Positions 27,818-40,532 of a stretch of 64,000 bases of DNA are shown in pieces. Below the pieces are notes generated by a model. That model saw only the letters and a program-made list of their open reading frames with translations, had not been told where the DNA came from and did no database searches. This DNA is from Rhynchonema sp. JSB1_4. Its lineage: Eukaryota; Nematoda; Chromadorea; Monhysterida; Xyalidae. Where the stretch lies: contig JASAMV010000800.1 of NCBI GenBank assembly GCA_030248065.1, positions 1-64,000 of the forward strand, given 5' to 3'. Every line of letters begins with the position of its first letter. The first letter of the stretch is position 1. Both the position numbers and the translations under genes were made by a program.

Positions 27818-28828
27818 CTGAAACATTTGTGCGTTGTTTATTTGTCACAGTGATGTTTCATGAGAGCGATCGTTTAAACTTGCATTGACGATGACCTGGT
27901 GCGCCGTTTGCCTGGAGCGAACATGAACGTTGTGGAACCTGGCAGTTCACATTTCGTCCGAGCTCTTTGACCTACCGGTTGATTGCCAAATATCAAAAGC
28001 GGCTAACCTAGCCCACCGAAATTCTCCATGGCGATTGTAAGTATGTAGCTTTTGGCGTGCTACACTCGGACTTCCAGAAGTGAAATTGGAACAAGCAAAA
28101 CAAAAATCATGATCTCACAAAAACAATCACCAGAGAGTTGCGCGAGACAGAGGCACTTTCGCTCGATTTTTTTGTGATTATTATCCATTCAGTAAAAGTG
28201 CGCAAATTAGCCCATTAGACTGGGCGTTGTTGCACCAACCTGAAGAAAAAATGTCATATTGCGCGCTTGCTTCGCGCGCACGTGCAAGTGAAATTTCATG
28301 CCATCCAGTTTATTGCCTCAAAATGCGTTTTGAGTGCGCGGGTCTCGTTTTTATTTTTCATCTATTGCTCACGTTTCTGGCTTTTAGGTATGTATGTTGT
28401 TGATAACTTCTTACGGCAAGTCAATATGGGGACAGTCAAAACTCGTGATCTCCAGTTTTTTATGTGTCAAAAAAATCACCACCATGAATATATCGTTTGA
28501 CAAGTCAAGTCTATCTGCCGCATTTGCATCAAAAAATCTTGTAAATCGCAAAATAATCACGCCTTTTTAGTGCTCCCAAAATACAGTGTTAGAATATGCA
28601 ATAATCATATGGAGCAATTTCCAGTCACTCAAAATGTATGTATATGTAGATTCAAAGTTTGTCCAAAGTAGTGTAATCACTCAGCTCAAGATATTCACAT
28701 CTCATTCTGATAAAACAAACACAACATCATTCAAAAATATGATCCTCAAGTCTGATTTTTCCAAATTTCCCTCCTTACAACAATATATTATGCAAAAATT
28801 TACTCTTTTCTTTCGGAATTTTATGTCC
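27818..28828. other. Spacer between ShKT gene and first NSS transporter
   Basis: An inverted pair TGAAACAT (27819) and ATGTTTCA (27853) with a short spacer lies at the ShKT gene's 5' side. The rest is A/T-rich without supported coding sequence. It probably holds the ShKT promoter and first exon, and downstream flank of the transporter. Confidence 0.4.
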
Positions 28829-31800
28829 TTAGCTTTTTTCATCGGTCTCGATTTTGTCCTGAACGGATCCTTTCGACGATTTCACATTTCGTTTCTTCAG
28901 TCCCTCCGCCCCGCTGTCCGTTAGTTGCTTTTTCGAACGTTTCTTACTGCCGGCAGCGGAGATCTGCGTCGTTGCGAATTAATGGTACTGATATTATGAA
29001 TTATTTGTAAATTAATGATACCGCTTTCACCTACCTACACGTCTGGACCTATGGCTAGGCTTAGACAAAAACTTCGTTTGATTTACCGATGAAGGTCATT
29101 AGGCCTTACAGTAGGCCTAACATAAAGCCAGGCCTGAGAATGAGCCTTGCACAACGTCCACCGGTAGCCCATACTCACCTGCGTTGGGGCGTCCTGCATT
29201 TCCCCGGCTTCTTCCTCCCCCTGCTGTTCCTCTTGTTCCTCATCCGTGGTCGGCACCGGTGTCGGTTCGCGTTCGAAGAATTTCACCGGGTTGTGCACGT
29301 GAGTCCAGTTCTTGGTCGGTTTGGTGAGTGCACGCCACAGACCTTGCTGCTGAAATTGGGTATCCATCTGGTATACATACAGTACACGGGGTTGGGGTTA
29401 GCGTCGGTATGTTTTTGCAATTTATATATTTATTGATTTTGACACTGACCCATACAAGCTCCTTGGTAGTATGGGCGTCTGGGATTTGGTGACCTTGAAC
29501 CAACCTCCGCCATTAACCACGTGGGTGGACAAGTGTCCAATGGAGCCGTTCTCCATCCAAATATGTTCCAGCCGAATAATCAACGTGAAAAACAAGTTGA
29601 CTAACGTTCGCTTCAGGATCACTCCTTTTGTCGAACACAGCGTACAACGCGAATGAGATCAAGATGAGAGGAACGATTGGCGCCCTGGCTCTACAAACGA
29701 CCGTTAAATTTTAAAAAATAATAAGAATAAATTGAGTCGTTGACAGAACTAGCCGTCCAAGCAGCCATTCAATTAGCGGGCTGTATTCGGCTCCGTTCCA
29801 AAATGTGGCGTAGAGTAAGTTCTGGTTGTCCAACGCTTTCATCAATAGCAGGCCGATGTACATGAGCTTTAAAAATAGTTGGATATTTTGAGAAAAAATA
29901 ACCACAAAGAAATATTATGAGAAAACATTAATCGTGCTGTATGAACGCACAGGTAACATGACAGGGATGATGACGGCCCAGCTGAGTTGCACAACGTAGC
30001 CGTATGGGCCGAAAATCTTGTGTCCGGGGAATGGTCGTGTTTGCAGCATTTTGTGAATATCGTTGGCAAACTTCGTCACACCTGTATTCAAAATAGGATG
30101 TTGTTGAGCAGCCTGCACTTGATTTTAGCTAGGGAAATGTCGTCATACCATATCTGATGATACACATCACTTGCAACCATCCCAGCACGATGTACGTATA
30201 TTCGGTGTAATGCCAGTGGAGGGCACCTGTTATGGCTGGTCCGGCGGCTGTTAAGTTCTCGAGCGATACTCCTAAACAAGAAATAAATATTTGACGCTTA
30301 AGTAGGCATGATTCGAATGATTCGAGTAATTGAAAAAACGCTGACGAAAACACCCAACCAATGAATACGAGCATGGCGAATAGTCGAAATTTACGTGAGT
30401 GATATCGGAACAGTTTGAATTCGTCTTCGAAAGCGCGAAAGCTGAGAAAAGAGCCGCGCAATTAACCATGTTAGGAAACGAAAATTAATCCGAATATTAT
30501 TATTCGTTACTAAAAAAATATCACGCTTGAAGACCAAACTCACATAGCATCCAGGCCAACCATCACAGAGCCCAATGGCAATAGTGCCAGCAGCAGATAG
30601 AAGGCAAACACCCAGACACTGGTCGGGCTTCTCAGATACAGCGCCAGCAGGGTATCGTCTGAAGCGTGAATTCAAGAAAACGGATTAGAATTACCAAAAT
30701 GTTATTTTTAAAAAAATACCATCTTGTTGTGCGCTTTCAATGTCGTGGAAAAGCGTGAATGATACGGAACCGATCATGCCGTACATCAGAGCGCCGGACA
30801 ATAGGCTGATGAAGAGATCTCTGCAGTAATATAACATGCGCGATTTCTGGGTGAAGTTAAACCAGATTTTGTTTTATGTGTGCATACGTCAACGAACGTG
30901 AACGAAAGCAACATCGCATCCTTGTAACAGTTCGAGTTGTACATGTTGTTGTAGCTGGCAATGTTCATACGTGTGCCGGACGTAATCGACAGCGAAAACA
31001 ACACGGAATTGATCGCTTCCAGCCACGTCTGCAAAGTTGCGTATGTTTGTCGTTTGTCCCATTAGAACATTAAATTCTTGATGGCATTATTATTGTTAAA
31101 ACCGACTTTCGGTTTGATGAAATAATGCGCGTCCGTCTGAAACAGCCGACCGATGCCGCTCCAGACGCCCTCACCCAGCGAGACCACCTTGAGGAACAAC
31201 GACACCAACAGCACGATCGAGAAGAACAGCACGGCGGGCAGGGCCTGACAAGGGGCGTCAAACGTACTAATACACAAGGGCACCAGGACTTAATGCTGCC
31301 CTTACCCTTCCAATGGATGCGGCACTCTTCTGGATGCACAGGTAGACCACGAGGCACCAGAACATGAACGCGGTGACCATTTGCCAGCGGATGCCCCCTA
31401 GCGTGTTGATCAGACCCGCGTGCGCACCGACGCCTTCGAAGTCGTACACCGCGTTTCTGTATTTACATATATTTTAAATTAGACGAGTGGCGTTATTTTT
31501 TAGCTCGAACATTCTGGAAATAGACTAACTGCAGGAACTGTTGTAGTGCTGGTTTTTGGTGTTTCATTGCTCTTTCTGACGTCAGACCAATGGTTTCGTC
31601 CTGGAAGAATCTTTGAACAGATTTCGTTCGGTAGATTAAAAGAGTGAGGGATCAATGTTTCAAGCACTATTACCTGTGGCACGCAACACACGCGTCGTCG
31701 GAAACGTTTCAGACATTCGTCGTGATCGTAGGTTGTGTCCATCTTGGATATGTTCGTCACCATTTTGCCGTAGATTTGATCGTACTCTCGCGCGCACGTT

Positions 31801-34800
31801 AAGTAGACTTGGTAGTCGGCGGCCCCCATGCAGTCTGAAAGCATTAAGGGGACACGCAGCAGCAGTTAAAGATGTGTGTCAAGAATAAAACCTACAGCTG
31901 TTTAAAGGAACGAACGTTGTTTCTGCCACGGATCTCTGCACTCAATCCACGGCGGCGCACTCAACGTTTGCGCGTACACAGTCAGCACCGCTTTCTCGAG
32001 ACATCGGGCGCCGTAGTCGGAGTACGCCAGGAACGAGTTGAAGATCTGTGGCAATAGATGGGAAACTAGCATCACGTTACGTCACCATTATCAAACAGAT
32101 GTTTAAAGTTGGTGGTGAAGGTGATTGCCATTGTCTGCACGAGAACATGTACTGTACTTGAATGATTTTTGTCGAACACCTGAAGCTTGGAGTGCGCACA
32201 TGTTGTTAACAAAATATGACCATTTTGAAACTGTGAGATATGTACCTGTCTGCAACGAATAATTTTTGCACTCGTGTGCGTGTGCACCTGTGCTCGAGCT
32301 TGTTTGAGTCAACGCTTCATAGGTGACGTGGCATTAAAGGGCTCGGGACATAACGGTAGGAAGGGTAGCAGGGAATAGTGTTATACACCGTTGGAAAGCA
32401 CTCTGACAGCATATGTCGCGCACAAGCTTTAAGCTACTTGGAGATTCGCTATCTCTTGGTGGAGCGACTTTTCGTTCCAGAAAAAAGTTAATTTTTTCAC
32501 AACTTGGAACTACTGGTGCAGAAACCACAAATCAGCTGGACGTCAAGTAACGCATGGATAGGATTACAAAAGCGTCTGGATAACTTATCATCACAACAGT
32601 GGTCGCTCAAAGCATTGCTTCACTCGGTGAGGGTGCGAAACGTTCCAAAAATCGGCCACATTTTTCGAGAGCACGAGTTTGTCCCTAAATTTCGAGGCCG
32701 CGCTTTGCGTTCCAGAAATGACAGTGCAACAGAAAAATAGAGCATCGTCGAAAGTACCATAAAATAAGGTTTTTAGATTTGGAAACCCTTAGATAGCGGC
32801 GTGACAGGCCGAAAAAGGCCCAAAAATTGCCCCAAAACTGCATAGTCGCATTCATTGGCGGAAATGTGATGTAAATAGGCCACGTATTGCATCGCATTTG
32901 AAAGGAAAATGTCAGATAAACGCATAGTCCAACAACCTAGACGATTTCGAAGACTTCAAACTCGATGGACCTACTGTTGCAGCCATGCAAACCTGAATAC
33001 GATATTCGGCTATAAGTCGTTTCTGTTAAAAACTATTTAACATCTGATATCACCATACGATGTAGCTCTGAAATAGCTATCGAACGATGTATGACATGCC
33101 CACACTATCTCGTACTTTGGACAAGTAACGGTCAAAATTCCGAAATCGCACACGGTGACGTGACGGTTTATTCCAGAATCTGCAAAAAAGCAATTTTTTG
33201 ACATGTGCTTCCAAGCGTTAGAATTTTTTGGGGCTTGTCATATATCGTTCGAAAGCTACTCTGGAGATACATTCTTTGGTGCTTTCACATTTGCAATAGC
33301 TATTGGTCGCACAATGACTAAATCAGAATTCATCTACCCTGATCTTCAGGTTCAACCTTAACCACTATGCTACTTGTATTTTTGACAAAACATTTACAGC
33401 TAAAAATAATCTAGCAGATCAACCACGTTGCCGCAGGTCTGAAACATTCTCTTTACTACATACTTTGTGTGCGATCACGCAACGCAACGTCATTGCCCCG
33501 TCACTTTCCCTCTTCACGATTCAGGAAAAAAATTTCACCAATTCTTATATAGTCATTGTGCGACCAATATCAACAATGAGCACTTATAGCTGAATATCGT
33601 ATTCAGATTACTATGGCTGCCCCGAGAGATTTGTAGACCTTGGGGTCTTCGGACCTTGATAGGTTGCTAAACCAGACTTTTCTCTCGATTTTTTGCTGCG
33701 AATCCGATACAATCTGTGGCCTTTATCTGTCGCAATTCTGTCGATGAATGTAACCACCTAATTTAGCGGCAATTTAATGGATTTTTAGGCCTGTCACGAA
33801 GCTAGCCATGAGTTAAAAAATTTAAAAACCTTATTTTCTGGTACTTTCGACAATGCTCTATTTCCCATTGCATTTCTATTTCTGCAGCGCAAAGCACGGC
33901 CTCAAAATTTAGGGACAAACTTGTGTTCTCGAAAAATATGGCCGATTTTTGTAACGTTTCGCCCCCTCACCGAGTGAAACAATGGTTTGAGCGACTGAAG
34001 TTGTGGTGACAAGTTATCCAGAAGCTGTTGTAATTATGTCCACGTGTTACGTGAACCGCAGCTCATTTGGGGTTTCTGCACCGGTGGTTCCAAGTTGTGA
34101 AAAAATTCACTTTTTTCTGGAACGAAAAGTCCCTCTACCGAGAGATAGCGAATCTCCAAGGAGCTTAAAACTTGTGTGTAACATAGGCTGTCAGAATGTT
34201 TTCCAACGGTATATACCAGTATGCCCTGCCACCCTTCGTTCGGTTATGTCCCGAGCCCTTTAAAGCGTGTCGTCTATGTGAACTTCACACCTATACATAT
34301 ATTACCAAGTGCGAATCATCAGCTGCCACTAACAATGGCCCACCCAATGCCGGAAGCCAGGGGCGCGATGTTGGCGTAGATTTTCGGCGCACTCTGACGA
34401 CAACGTTGACCCAAGGCGATTTCGAGATAGGCCATTGGCATGCCGATCAACAGCATTGTGATCAGGTAGGCGATCAGGAACGCACCTGCAACGGAAAGAA
34501 ACCGATTTCCCAAAGCATGCGGATGCGGGTGGCGAATCAGGCATTTTCCGGTCTAGCAGAGGATACAGCAGTCAGTCAGTCAGAGAAACTCAAGCTGACG
34601 AGGAGCATTCCTTGACACCAAAATTGAACGTGAGTATGTTACCAAACGTGTCCACGTGCCAAAAACCCTAGCCCTAACAAGCAACTCGCATGCATCGTGA
34701 TACCGGCGATGTTTGAAAAAGAATGAGTTTCTCAAAAGTTTCTCTGGTTAAGATTGTGCTGCATGAAACGTTTTTTTTTTTGATAAATCGCAACCAGATG

Positions 34801-35162
34801 CATGCTTCACTTTGAAAAAATATAGTCCACGTGGTTGCGAACTCGGGTCTTTTCGTGTCATTCTTGTCTGCTGTCACGTTGGACTGCAGCGACGAAAACT
34901 ATATTGTCTTTCTTTAAAGTGAGACTTGATAAGCCCTGCACAATTTACTACACTTATGAAAATATTCCAAATTACCGAAAATGAAACAGGCCTTTAATGC
35001 ACGACTAACCGCCACCATTTTTGAACAGACTGGTCGGGAAGTATTCCAAGTTTCCCAGCCCGATGCAGTCAGCCATCAGCGCAAAACGGTACGCCCAGAT
35101 TCCAGTCCAAACGGGTCGGATTGGTTCGGGCAAGTCGTCGATGTTGCGCGCCACGTCTTTCC
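28829..35162 (-). CDS. NSS/SLC6-family transporter 1 (divergent TM1)
   Basis: Sodium-coupled transporter fold with 12 membrane segments. Reading down the minus strand: TM1 exon (ends at 35162) with PVWTGIWAYRF and ADCIGLGNLEYFPTSLFKNG; TM2 near 34.4 kb (GAFLIAYLITMLLIGMPMAY, then LEIALGQRCRQ); TM3 near 32.0 kb (IFNSFLAYSDYGARCLEKA); a large Cys-rich loop (DCMGAADYQVYLTCAREYD ... RRRVCCVPQ); TM4 (GGIRWQMVTAFMFWCLVVYL); TM5; TM6 (WLEAINSVLFSLSITSGTRM, then NIASYNN); TM7-TM12 down to 29.6 kb. A charged tail follows, ending KIETDEKS before TAA at 28829. The first codons are not in the visible exon. The intron at 32.06-34.32 kb carries a 1.9-kb palindromic element. Canonical VWRFPY in TM1 is LEYFPT here, so substrate and gating cannot be inferred. 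Tandem paralogue follows upstream. Confidence 0.85.
32335..34264. mobile_element. 1.93-kb palindromic (foldback) element with TTAA ends
   Basis: The left end reads TTAA|AGGGCTCGGGACATAAC; the right end is its exact inverse GTTATGTCCCGAGCCCT|TTAA. Inverted arms match for roughly 0.68 kb with moderate divergence (CAAGTTGTGAAAAAATTCAC-type segments at 32.49 and 34.09 kb, TGCTCTATTT-type at 32.73 and 33.85 kb, GATATTCGGCTATAAG against CTTATAGCTGAATATC at 33.0 and 33.58 kb). After a 270-bp insertion in the left arm a further match occurs (GGTCGCACAATGAC at 33305 against 33551). TTAA duplication suggests piggyBac-type mobilisation, but no transposase frame is present. Sits in an intron of transporter 1. 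Confidence 0.85.
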
Positions 35163-35660
35163 CTGCAACAGCTACATATAGGTCGATGGGAATTTTTAAA
35201 AAAACTAATTAAAATTAATTAAGTCTTACCATAATGAAATCAGCAAAACACTAACATGCTCGGGTGATGAAACTCATTTTCGCTTTGTTTTTTTGGTGGT
35301 GAATCTGTGGAGAGTTGATGCCGGCAAATGTATGAAATTTCAAAGCTTGCTGTGTGAAAAGTGAAGTCTGAACACTACTCAATTGATTTTCCAGTCGGAT
35401 TCCGGGCATGCAAACGTGTCAAACTGTGATTTGAGATGGCGTTTTGTCAATAATCATGAACAAAGGTAGAATTTTAAACCAGTCTTTCTTTTTTACTCCA
35501 AGTGCGAAAAACCAGTGAATATGACATAATTTTGCATGGGCTCACAAAATCTCACAGCCTGACATTTGTTCAATAACTCAATAGATCACATAATCTTTTT
35601 CATTAAAACATAATAAAGCTCTCTGTGACAAAAATCATGTTTTCAACGATCTTCGCATTT

Positions 35661-38600
35661 TTAGTTCTGCATAAAGTCCGGATATTGAATTTGCTCTTGT
35701 TGATTTGCTGCAAGAATCGGTTGCATTTCCATACGTTCGTCATTCATCAGATTTGTTGTCTCGTTCGGTGGTGGTGTTTGGGTCCAAATCGGTTGGGCTT
35801 GATCTTGTGGGGCCAAAATCGGTTGGGCTTGATCTTGTGGGGCCAAAATCGGCTGGGCTTGGTCTTGTGGGGCCAAAATCGGTTTGGGTTGGTCTTGCTG
35901 TGGTAACTGGAAGAATTTCTTCTCTTTGGCCGATGTTCCAGGGGCTCCTCTCGACATTCCAGTCCATTCCGACGTCGGTTTGAAGAGAGCTGCCGCCACA
36001 GACTGAAAGTCATAACTGATGAAGAATGAGGACAACAACAAGTCAAAAGCTCGGTGCTCGTGAATTCACTCACCTGCTTGTCACTCAGGTGTTGATTCTT
36101 GATTTTGTCATAGATCTGGTAGACGAGCACGACAAGAATGGTCACTGGCACAATCAGGGAACGCGATCTGCAATTGAATATGAACTGGAAGCGGCGCATC
36201 GAAACTCCAAGTCTTTATTCCAATCCAACCTTCCTGAGAACCATTCAATCACCGGATGGTACGTCACCAGGTTGTCTCGCGTGTCGACAGTGGTCGCACG
36301 CAAGAAGTACCCAGCATTCTCCGTGTCGAGAGCCTTGACGAGCAGAAGGCCGACGTAAACGAGCTGAAGATGAACTGTGTATGAATGAACTGCTTTGACT
36401 GGACAGATGAACTTGAAGGTTCCTGACGCAGCTTTACGATCATGGACCTACCGGCAACAACACGGGTATGACGAATGTCCAACTGGCCTGCACCATCCAA
36501 CCGTAGGGCCCGATGATCTTGTGGCCAAAGAACGGTTGGGTCATCAGCATTCGGTAGATATCGTTGGCGAACCGGGAAACGCCTCCAATTGAATTGACAA
36601 TGGTTGTTGTCAGAGTAAAATATGTGAAAAAATTATCGAATTCCATACCGTATAGTTGAATCAGGAACACTTGAAGCCAGGCGAGAAGAATGAAACCGTA
36701 CTCGGTCCAGAACCAGTGCAGATCCTGCATCACGTTCGGTCCGACGTCAGTCATGTTCGGGAAAGATAGCACTGGAATAGTTTGATCCATGATTTTGTCA
36801 GTTATTCAAATCCAAGAACAAGGTTCTTTGACAGTTGATACTTACGCATCATAATGACGCATCCCATGAATCGAAACGTGCGGGAATTCAGTCGCATCTG
36901 TTTAAAACCATCTTCAAAGGCACGAAAGCTGAAACGAAGTTTTGAATTTTATTGCATACATAGCAGTGGTACCCAATAGGACAATCATAGGAAAGCCTTC
37001 CTTACATTGCATCTACGTTGACCAGCAGTGAAGCCATCGGAAGTGTGGTTTGTAGAAGAAAGAAGAGATAGACCCAAACGCTGTTTCGGTTGTTGAGATA
37101 GAGTGGCAGAAGGATGTCGTCTGCAAATTGACTCATCTGTTATCGAAGTGCTTTGTTGCTTGTATTTTTGCTCACCGTGTTCCATGGCAGTGTCAATATC
37201 GTGGAAGAGAGCGTAGGACACGTAGCCCAGCATGCCGAAACGGATTCCACCAGCAATTAAGCTGGTCACGAGATCGCTAAAGAATAAACTATGTAGTTCC
37301 AAAGATAATTGATATCTCTCCAAATATGAGAGACTCACGCCAAGCACAGCTCAATCGCGTCACGATAACAATTCTGATTTTTGATGTTGCTGTAGCTGCA
37401 GATCACCATTCGCGTGCCCAACGAAATTGACATGGAGAAGACCACTTGTGTGACTGCGTCGATCCACATCTGCAGATTTCTTTCCAAATATATGAGGATT
37501 CAGAATGATGAATCAATAACCGCAGCTTCACTTTGGCATCCAGCAGTGCTGAGAAATCCGGAGAGAACATACGACCGATTCCGCTCCATACACTTTCGCC
37601 GAACGTAATCACCTTCAGGAACAACACCATAAGGATGAAGTAAGAGACGGCCAGAACGACGGGCACAGTCTGCAACAGCAGTGTTCATGGATTTGATGAT
37701 GTGTCAGGCAATCTTTTTAAGAGTGCAAATGCGTATGTACCACACTCATCGTCTTCGCACTGGCTCGGATGCAGACGTAGATCAAGGCCCACCAGAAACA
37801 CGCCGCGCCCACCATCTGCCAACGAAGCCGGCCGAGTCTGTCCACTCTGCCACTGTCAATCCCGGTACTGTTGTAGTCGTACATGGCATACCTGCCGAGG
37901 GAAACCGATCGGCTGACATATACGAAGAGGTAAACTACATGAAGGACTTCAACATACGCTTGGAACTGCCTCAGAGAGGGTACTTGATGCGTTGCCATGA
38001 TTTCTGCAGTCACGTCCTGGCTGTCGTCCTGAAAGTTGTTTCGTGACTTTATCCTGCAGTTAGACAAGTCCGGCAAAACATTTGAAACCTCAGGAACGCA
38101 GCACGTAGATCGTCGTTTATATCCGCCGAGGCATTCTTGTTCGTTGAAATGTGTCGAAGCATTTGGCGCCAATTTTCCGTAGATTTCGTCAAACATGGTC
38201 GCGCAGTACTGGAGTGCCTGGTAGTCGCTTTCGCCCATACAGTCTGAGAACGAGGACAAAATAAAAGTCGCACACTGTTGCGTTGGACAATAACGGCTGG
38301 CACGAGGCAAATTTATTTCTGAGCATTATGTGTGAAAACTTGAGTATCATTCAACCAGTGCGCGCACTGACATTGCCTTTGCCACGGGTCACGACACACA
38401 GCCCAGGGTGGCTCTGACATGGTCGACGAGTACATCATCAGAATGCCCTTCTCGATCACGCGCGGCGTGTAATCGACGGCGGCGAAGAGAGAGTTGAGGA
38501 CCTGACGATCATATACATAGTCGAAGTGACGAGCCGTAAATCTATGTTATGTAGCCCATCCATACCCACCATGGCCCATCCGACGCCGGTGGCGATCGGT

Positions 38601-38953
38601 GCGAGATTGCCGAACGTACGCGGCGCGCTTTGACGACAACGTTGACCGAGCGCCATTTCGATATAGACAATCGGCATGCCGATGAAGATCTGCGCGATCA
38701 CGTAGGCGAAGAGAAAGGTGCCTGCAAGATGTTCCTCCATTCACTTCATTTCAAATACGCATCACACAGTGAGCAAGTGACTCGTTTGGCTCCGGCTCAC
38801 CGCCGCCGCCTTTCAACATCGCTCTTGGGAAATTGTGCAGATTGCCCAGGCCGACCACGTCAGCGAGCAGCGCCATTTTGAATATGAACTGATTGGGCCA
38901 AGTTGGTCGAACGGGATCCGGGCGATTTAGCTGACTTTGATGCCAGTCCTCGA
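35661..38953 (-). CDS. NSS/SLC6-family transporter 2 (tandem paralogue)
   Basis: Same fold and exon pattern as the neighbour. From the 5' side: exon ending at 38953 with DPVRPTWPNQF and LLADVVGLGNLHNFPRAML (TM1); TM2 FLFAYVIAQIFIGMPIVYIE, then MALGQRCRQSAP; TM3 SLFAAVDYTPRVIEKGILMM; Cys-rich loop (DCMGESDYQALQYC ... STCCVPEV); TM4 RLRWQMVGAACFWWALIYVC; TM5 VPVVLAVSYFILMVLFLKVI; TM6 MWIDAVTQVVFSMSISLGTR; TM7 to TM12, with KIIGPYGWMVQASW near 36.5 kb. The cytoplasmic tail has about 3.5 copies of QDQAQPILAP and stops at TAA 35661. LGQRCRQSAP after TM2 and the Cys loop are shared with transporter 1, so the two arose by tandem duplication. TM1 again lacks the VWRFPY core (LHNFPR). The start codon exon was not identified. 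Confidence 0.88.
35791..35905. repeat. 30-bp in-frame tandem repeat in transporter 2 tail
   Basis: Units at 35791-35820, 35821-35850 and 35851-35880, plus a partial fourth, share GGTTGGGCTTGATCTTGTGG followed by GGCCAAAATC with few changes. The first two are identical. On the coding strand each gives QDQAQPILAP. Confidence 0.9.
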
Positions 38954-39982
38954 CTGAAAAAGTTTATTGCTTTGCTTTTCAAAGAAATAAGGCTAACAAA
39001 ATAGGATGATTGAGCACTATTCTCAGCAATGGTTTACGGTAGCTTACATGGTCCAGTCAGCCATTCGAACATTTCGGGTGACTTTGGGTGTTGATGATAT
39101 TGGTTGATCTAGCTTGTTGTAATTTTAGCTGGAAAATAGCCGTCGAAATGTGTAAAATGATGATTTAAATACTTTTCACTTATCTGAATGTTTCAACTAA
39201 AATCCACACACTACGTAGCCAATGGATATCCCAATCATTTCTTTGACTTATATTTGGCACTGTAGTTCACAACTCGGTTAACTCCACGCACCCCGTTTGG
39301 GTTTTTCTTTCTCAGCATATTCAAGGTGGCTTGCGGAATTTCGTTCTCAGCTGGGACACATTCGCAATTGCCAATTTTATTTTTCGTTTTGACCTATCCC
39401 GCCCGCAGGGCATAACCGCCTGAGGGCCCAGCGGGCCCATCGGGCCAAGCCACAGGGTGGGCCTCGCAAGCCTTGGGCCCCCTGGGCCCCCAGGTATATA
39501 AACGTGCACGCGTTAACATCTGCATGCATGCGCCACGGCGTATGTTTCATGAGATAAAGACAATGTAAAAAAACCAATTTCCACATGCTCACTACAGCGA
39601 TGTCCAACGTGCAACACCGTGCATAAGAGGGCGTTGGTAGCTTAATGGATATGGCGACCTCTGTCTGTCTGCACAACTCATTCGTGTTAATCCGCTCGCG
39701 TTGGCAATCTTTTAATTCCAATCAGACGCGAATTGAAAACTGCTGGCCCGCGCCACCAAAGGAAATGGTCGGTGGTCAGGCAGGACCACACCATTTTTTA
39801 ACCCTTGCTTGAGGTTATTTTTCAGGCTTGACGCTTGGCTTTGCTCACAATTTTGTTTTTCTTTAAATAATATTAATTTCCCTTTTTAATTTACATGTTT
39901 CCTTTTTCACTCATCGTATCGGCTCTGATCAAGTGATGGAATTTCTTGACTTTGAACTTTCCATCAAATAATTGGGCTCAGA

Positions 39983-40232
39983 CAGTGTAGTTCCTGGTCC
40001 GAAGGGGGAGATAGCGGATCCTCCGTTTTTTTCGGAGGGGGAGATAGTGTACCCCCGACGGGGGAAGGGTGAAGACCAAAATTCAGGAAAAAGTCACTTT
40101 TTGAGGTAGAAAATGCCTATTTTAGGCAAAAATTGGGGGAGATAGTGTACCCGGATGGGGAGATAGGGGGATAGTGTACCACCTGAGGGGGGAGATAGCG
40201 TACCCGAGGGAGGACCCCCAGGAACTACACTG
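39983..40232. mobile_element. hAT-like MITE, copy 1 (GGGAGATAG subfamily)
   Basis: Begins CAGTGTAGTTCCTGGTCCG and ends CCAGGAACTACACTG, an inverted pair. The interior has repeated GGGGGAGATAGTGTACC words and CCTATTTTAGGC. The 8-bp flanks GGCTCAGA and GACCGAGT match only in part, so the duplication has decayed or an end moved. Confidence 0.85.
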
Positions 40233-40532
40233 GACCGAGTCAATGTCAAGTGAAACATCGCAGACGCGTCAAACAACAAGAGAACAAGATAATGGTTGAC
40301 GTGAAACATTAGACACAGTCTTTCCAGGAACAGCTGCAGCTGCATCCGTATTACCGCTGCATCCAACGTGATCGTGAACCGCATCCAATTGGGACTACCA
40401 GACTGACCGTTTGAATTTGTTTGAAATGCTTTCTTTTTTTGCATTTTCAAGGGATCACAGGATTTCGTTCCGAACTTGGAATTCGTTCGCGACAGTGTAG
40501 TGGCAGGCCCATGTGTGGGAGCGGATTAAAGG

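Noticed and set aside
34003..34263. Frame similar to a minus-strand frame at 32334-32528
   Set aside because: Inverted arms of the TTAA-flanked element; no transposase-like motif is present.
39377..39500. Gly/Pro-rich minus-strand frame suggesting a collagen
   Set aside because: Caused by a GGGCCC-rich low-complexity patch; there is no sustained Gly-X-Y register.
39631..39715. Possible tRNA gene (TGGTAGCTTAATGG resembles an A box)
   Set aside because: No B box and no cloverleaf pairing could be drawn on either strand.
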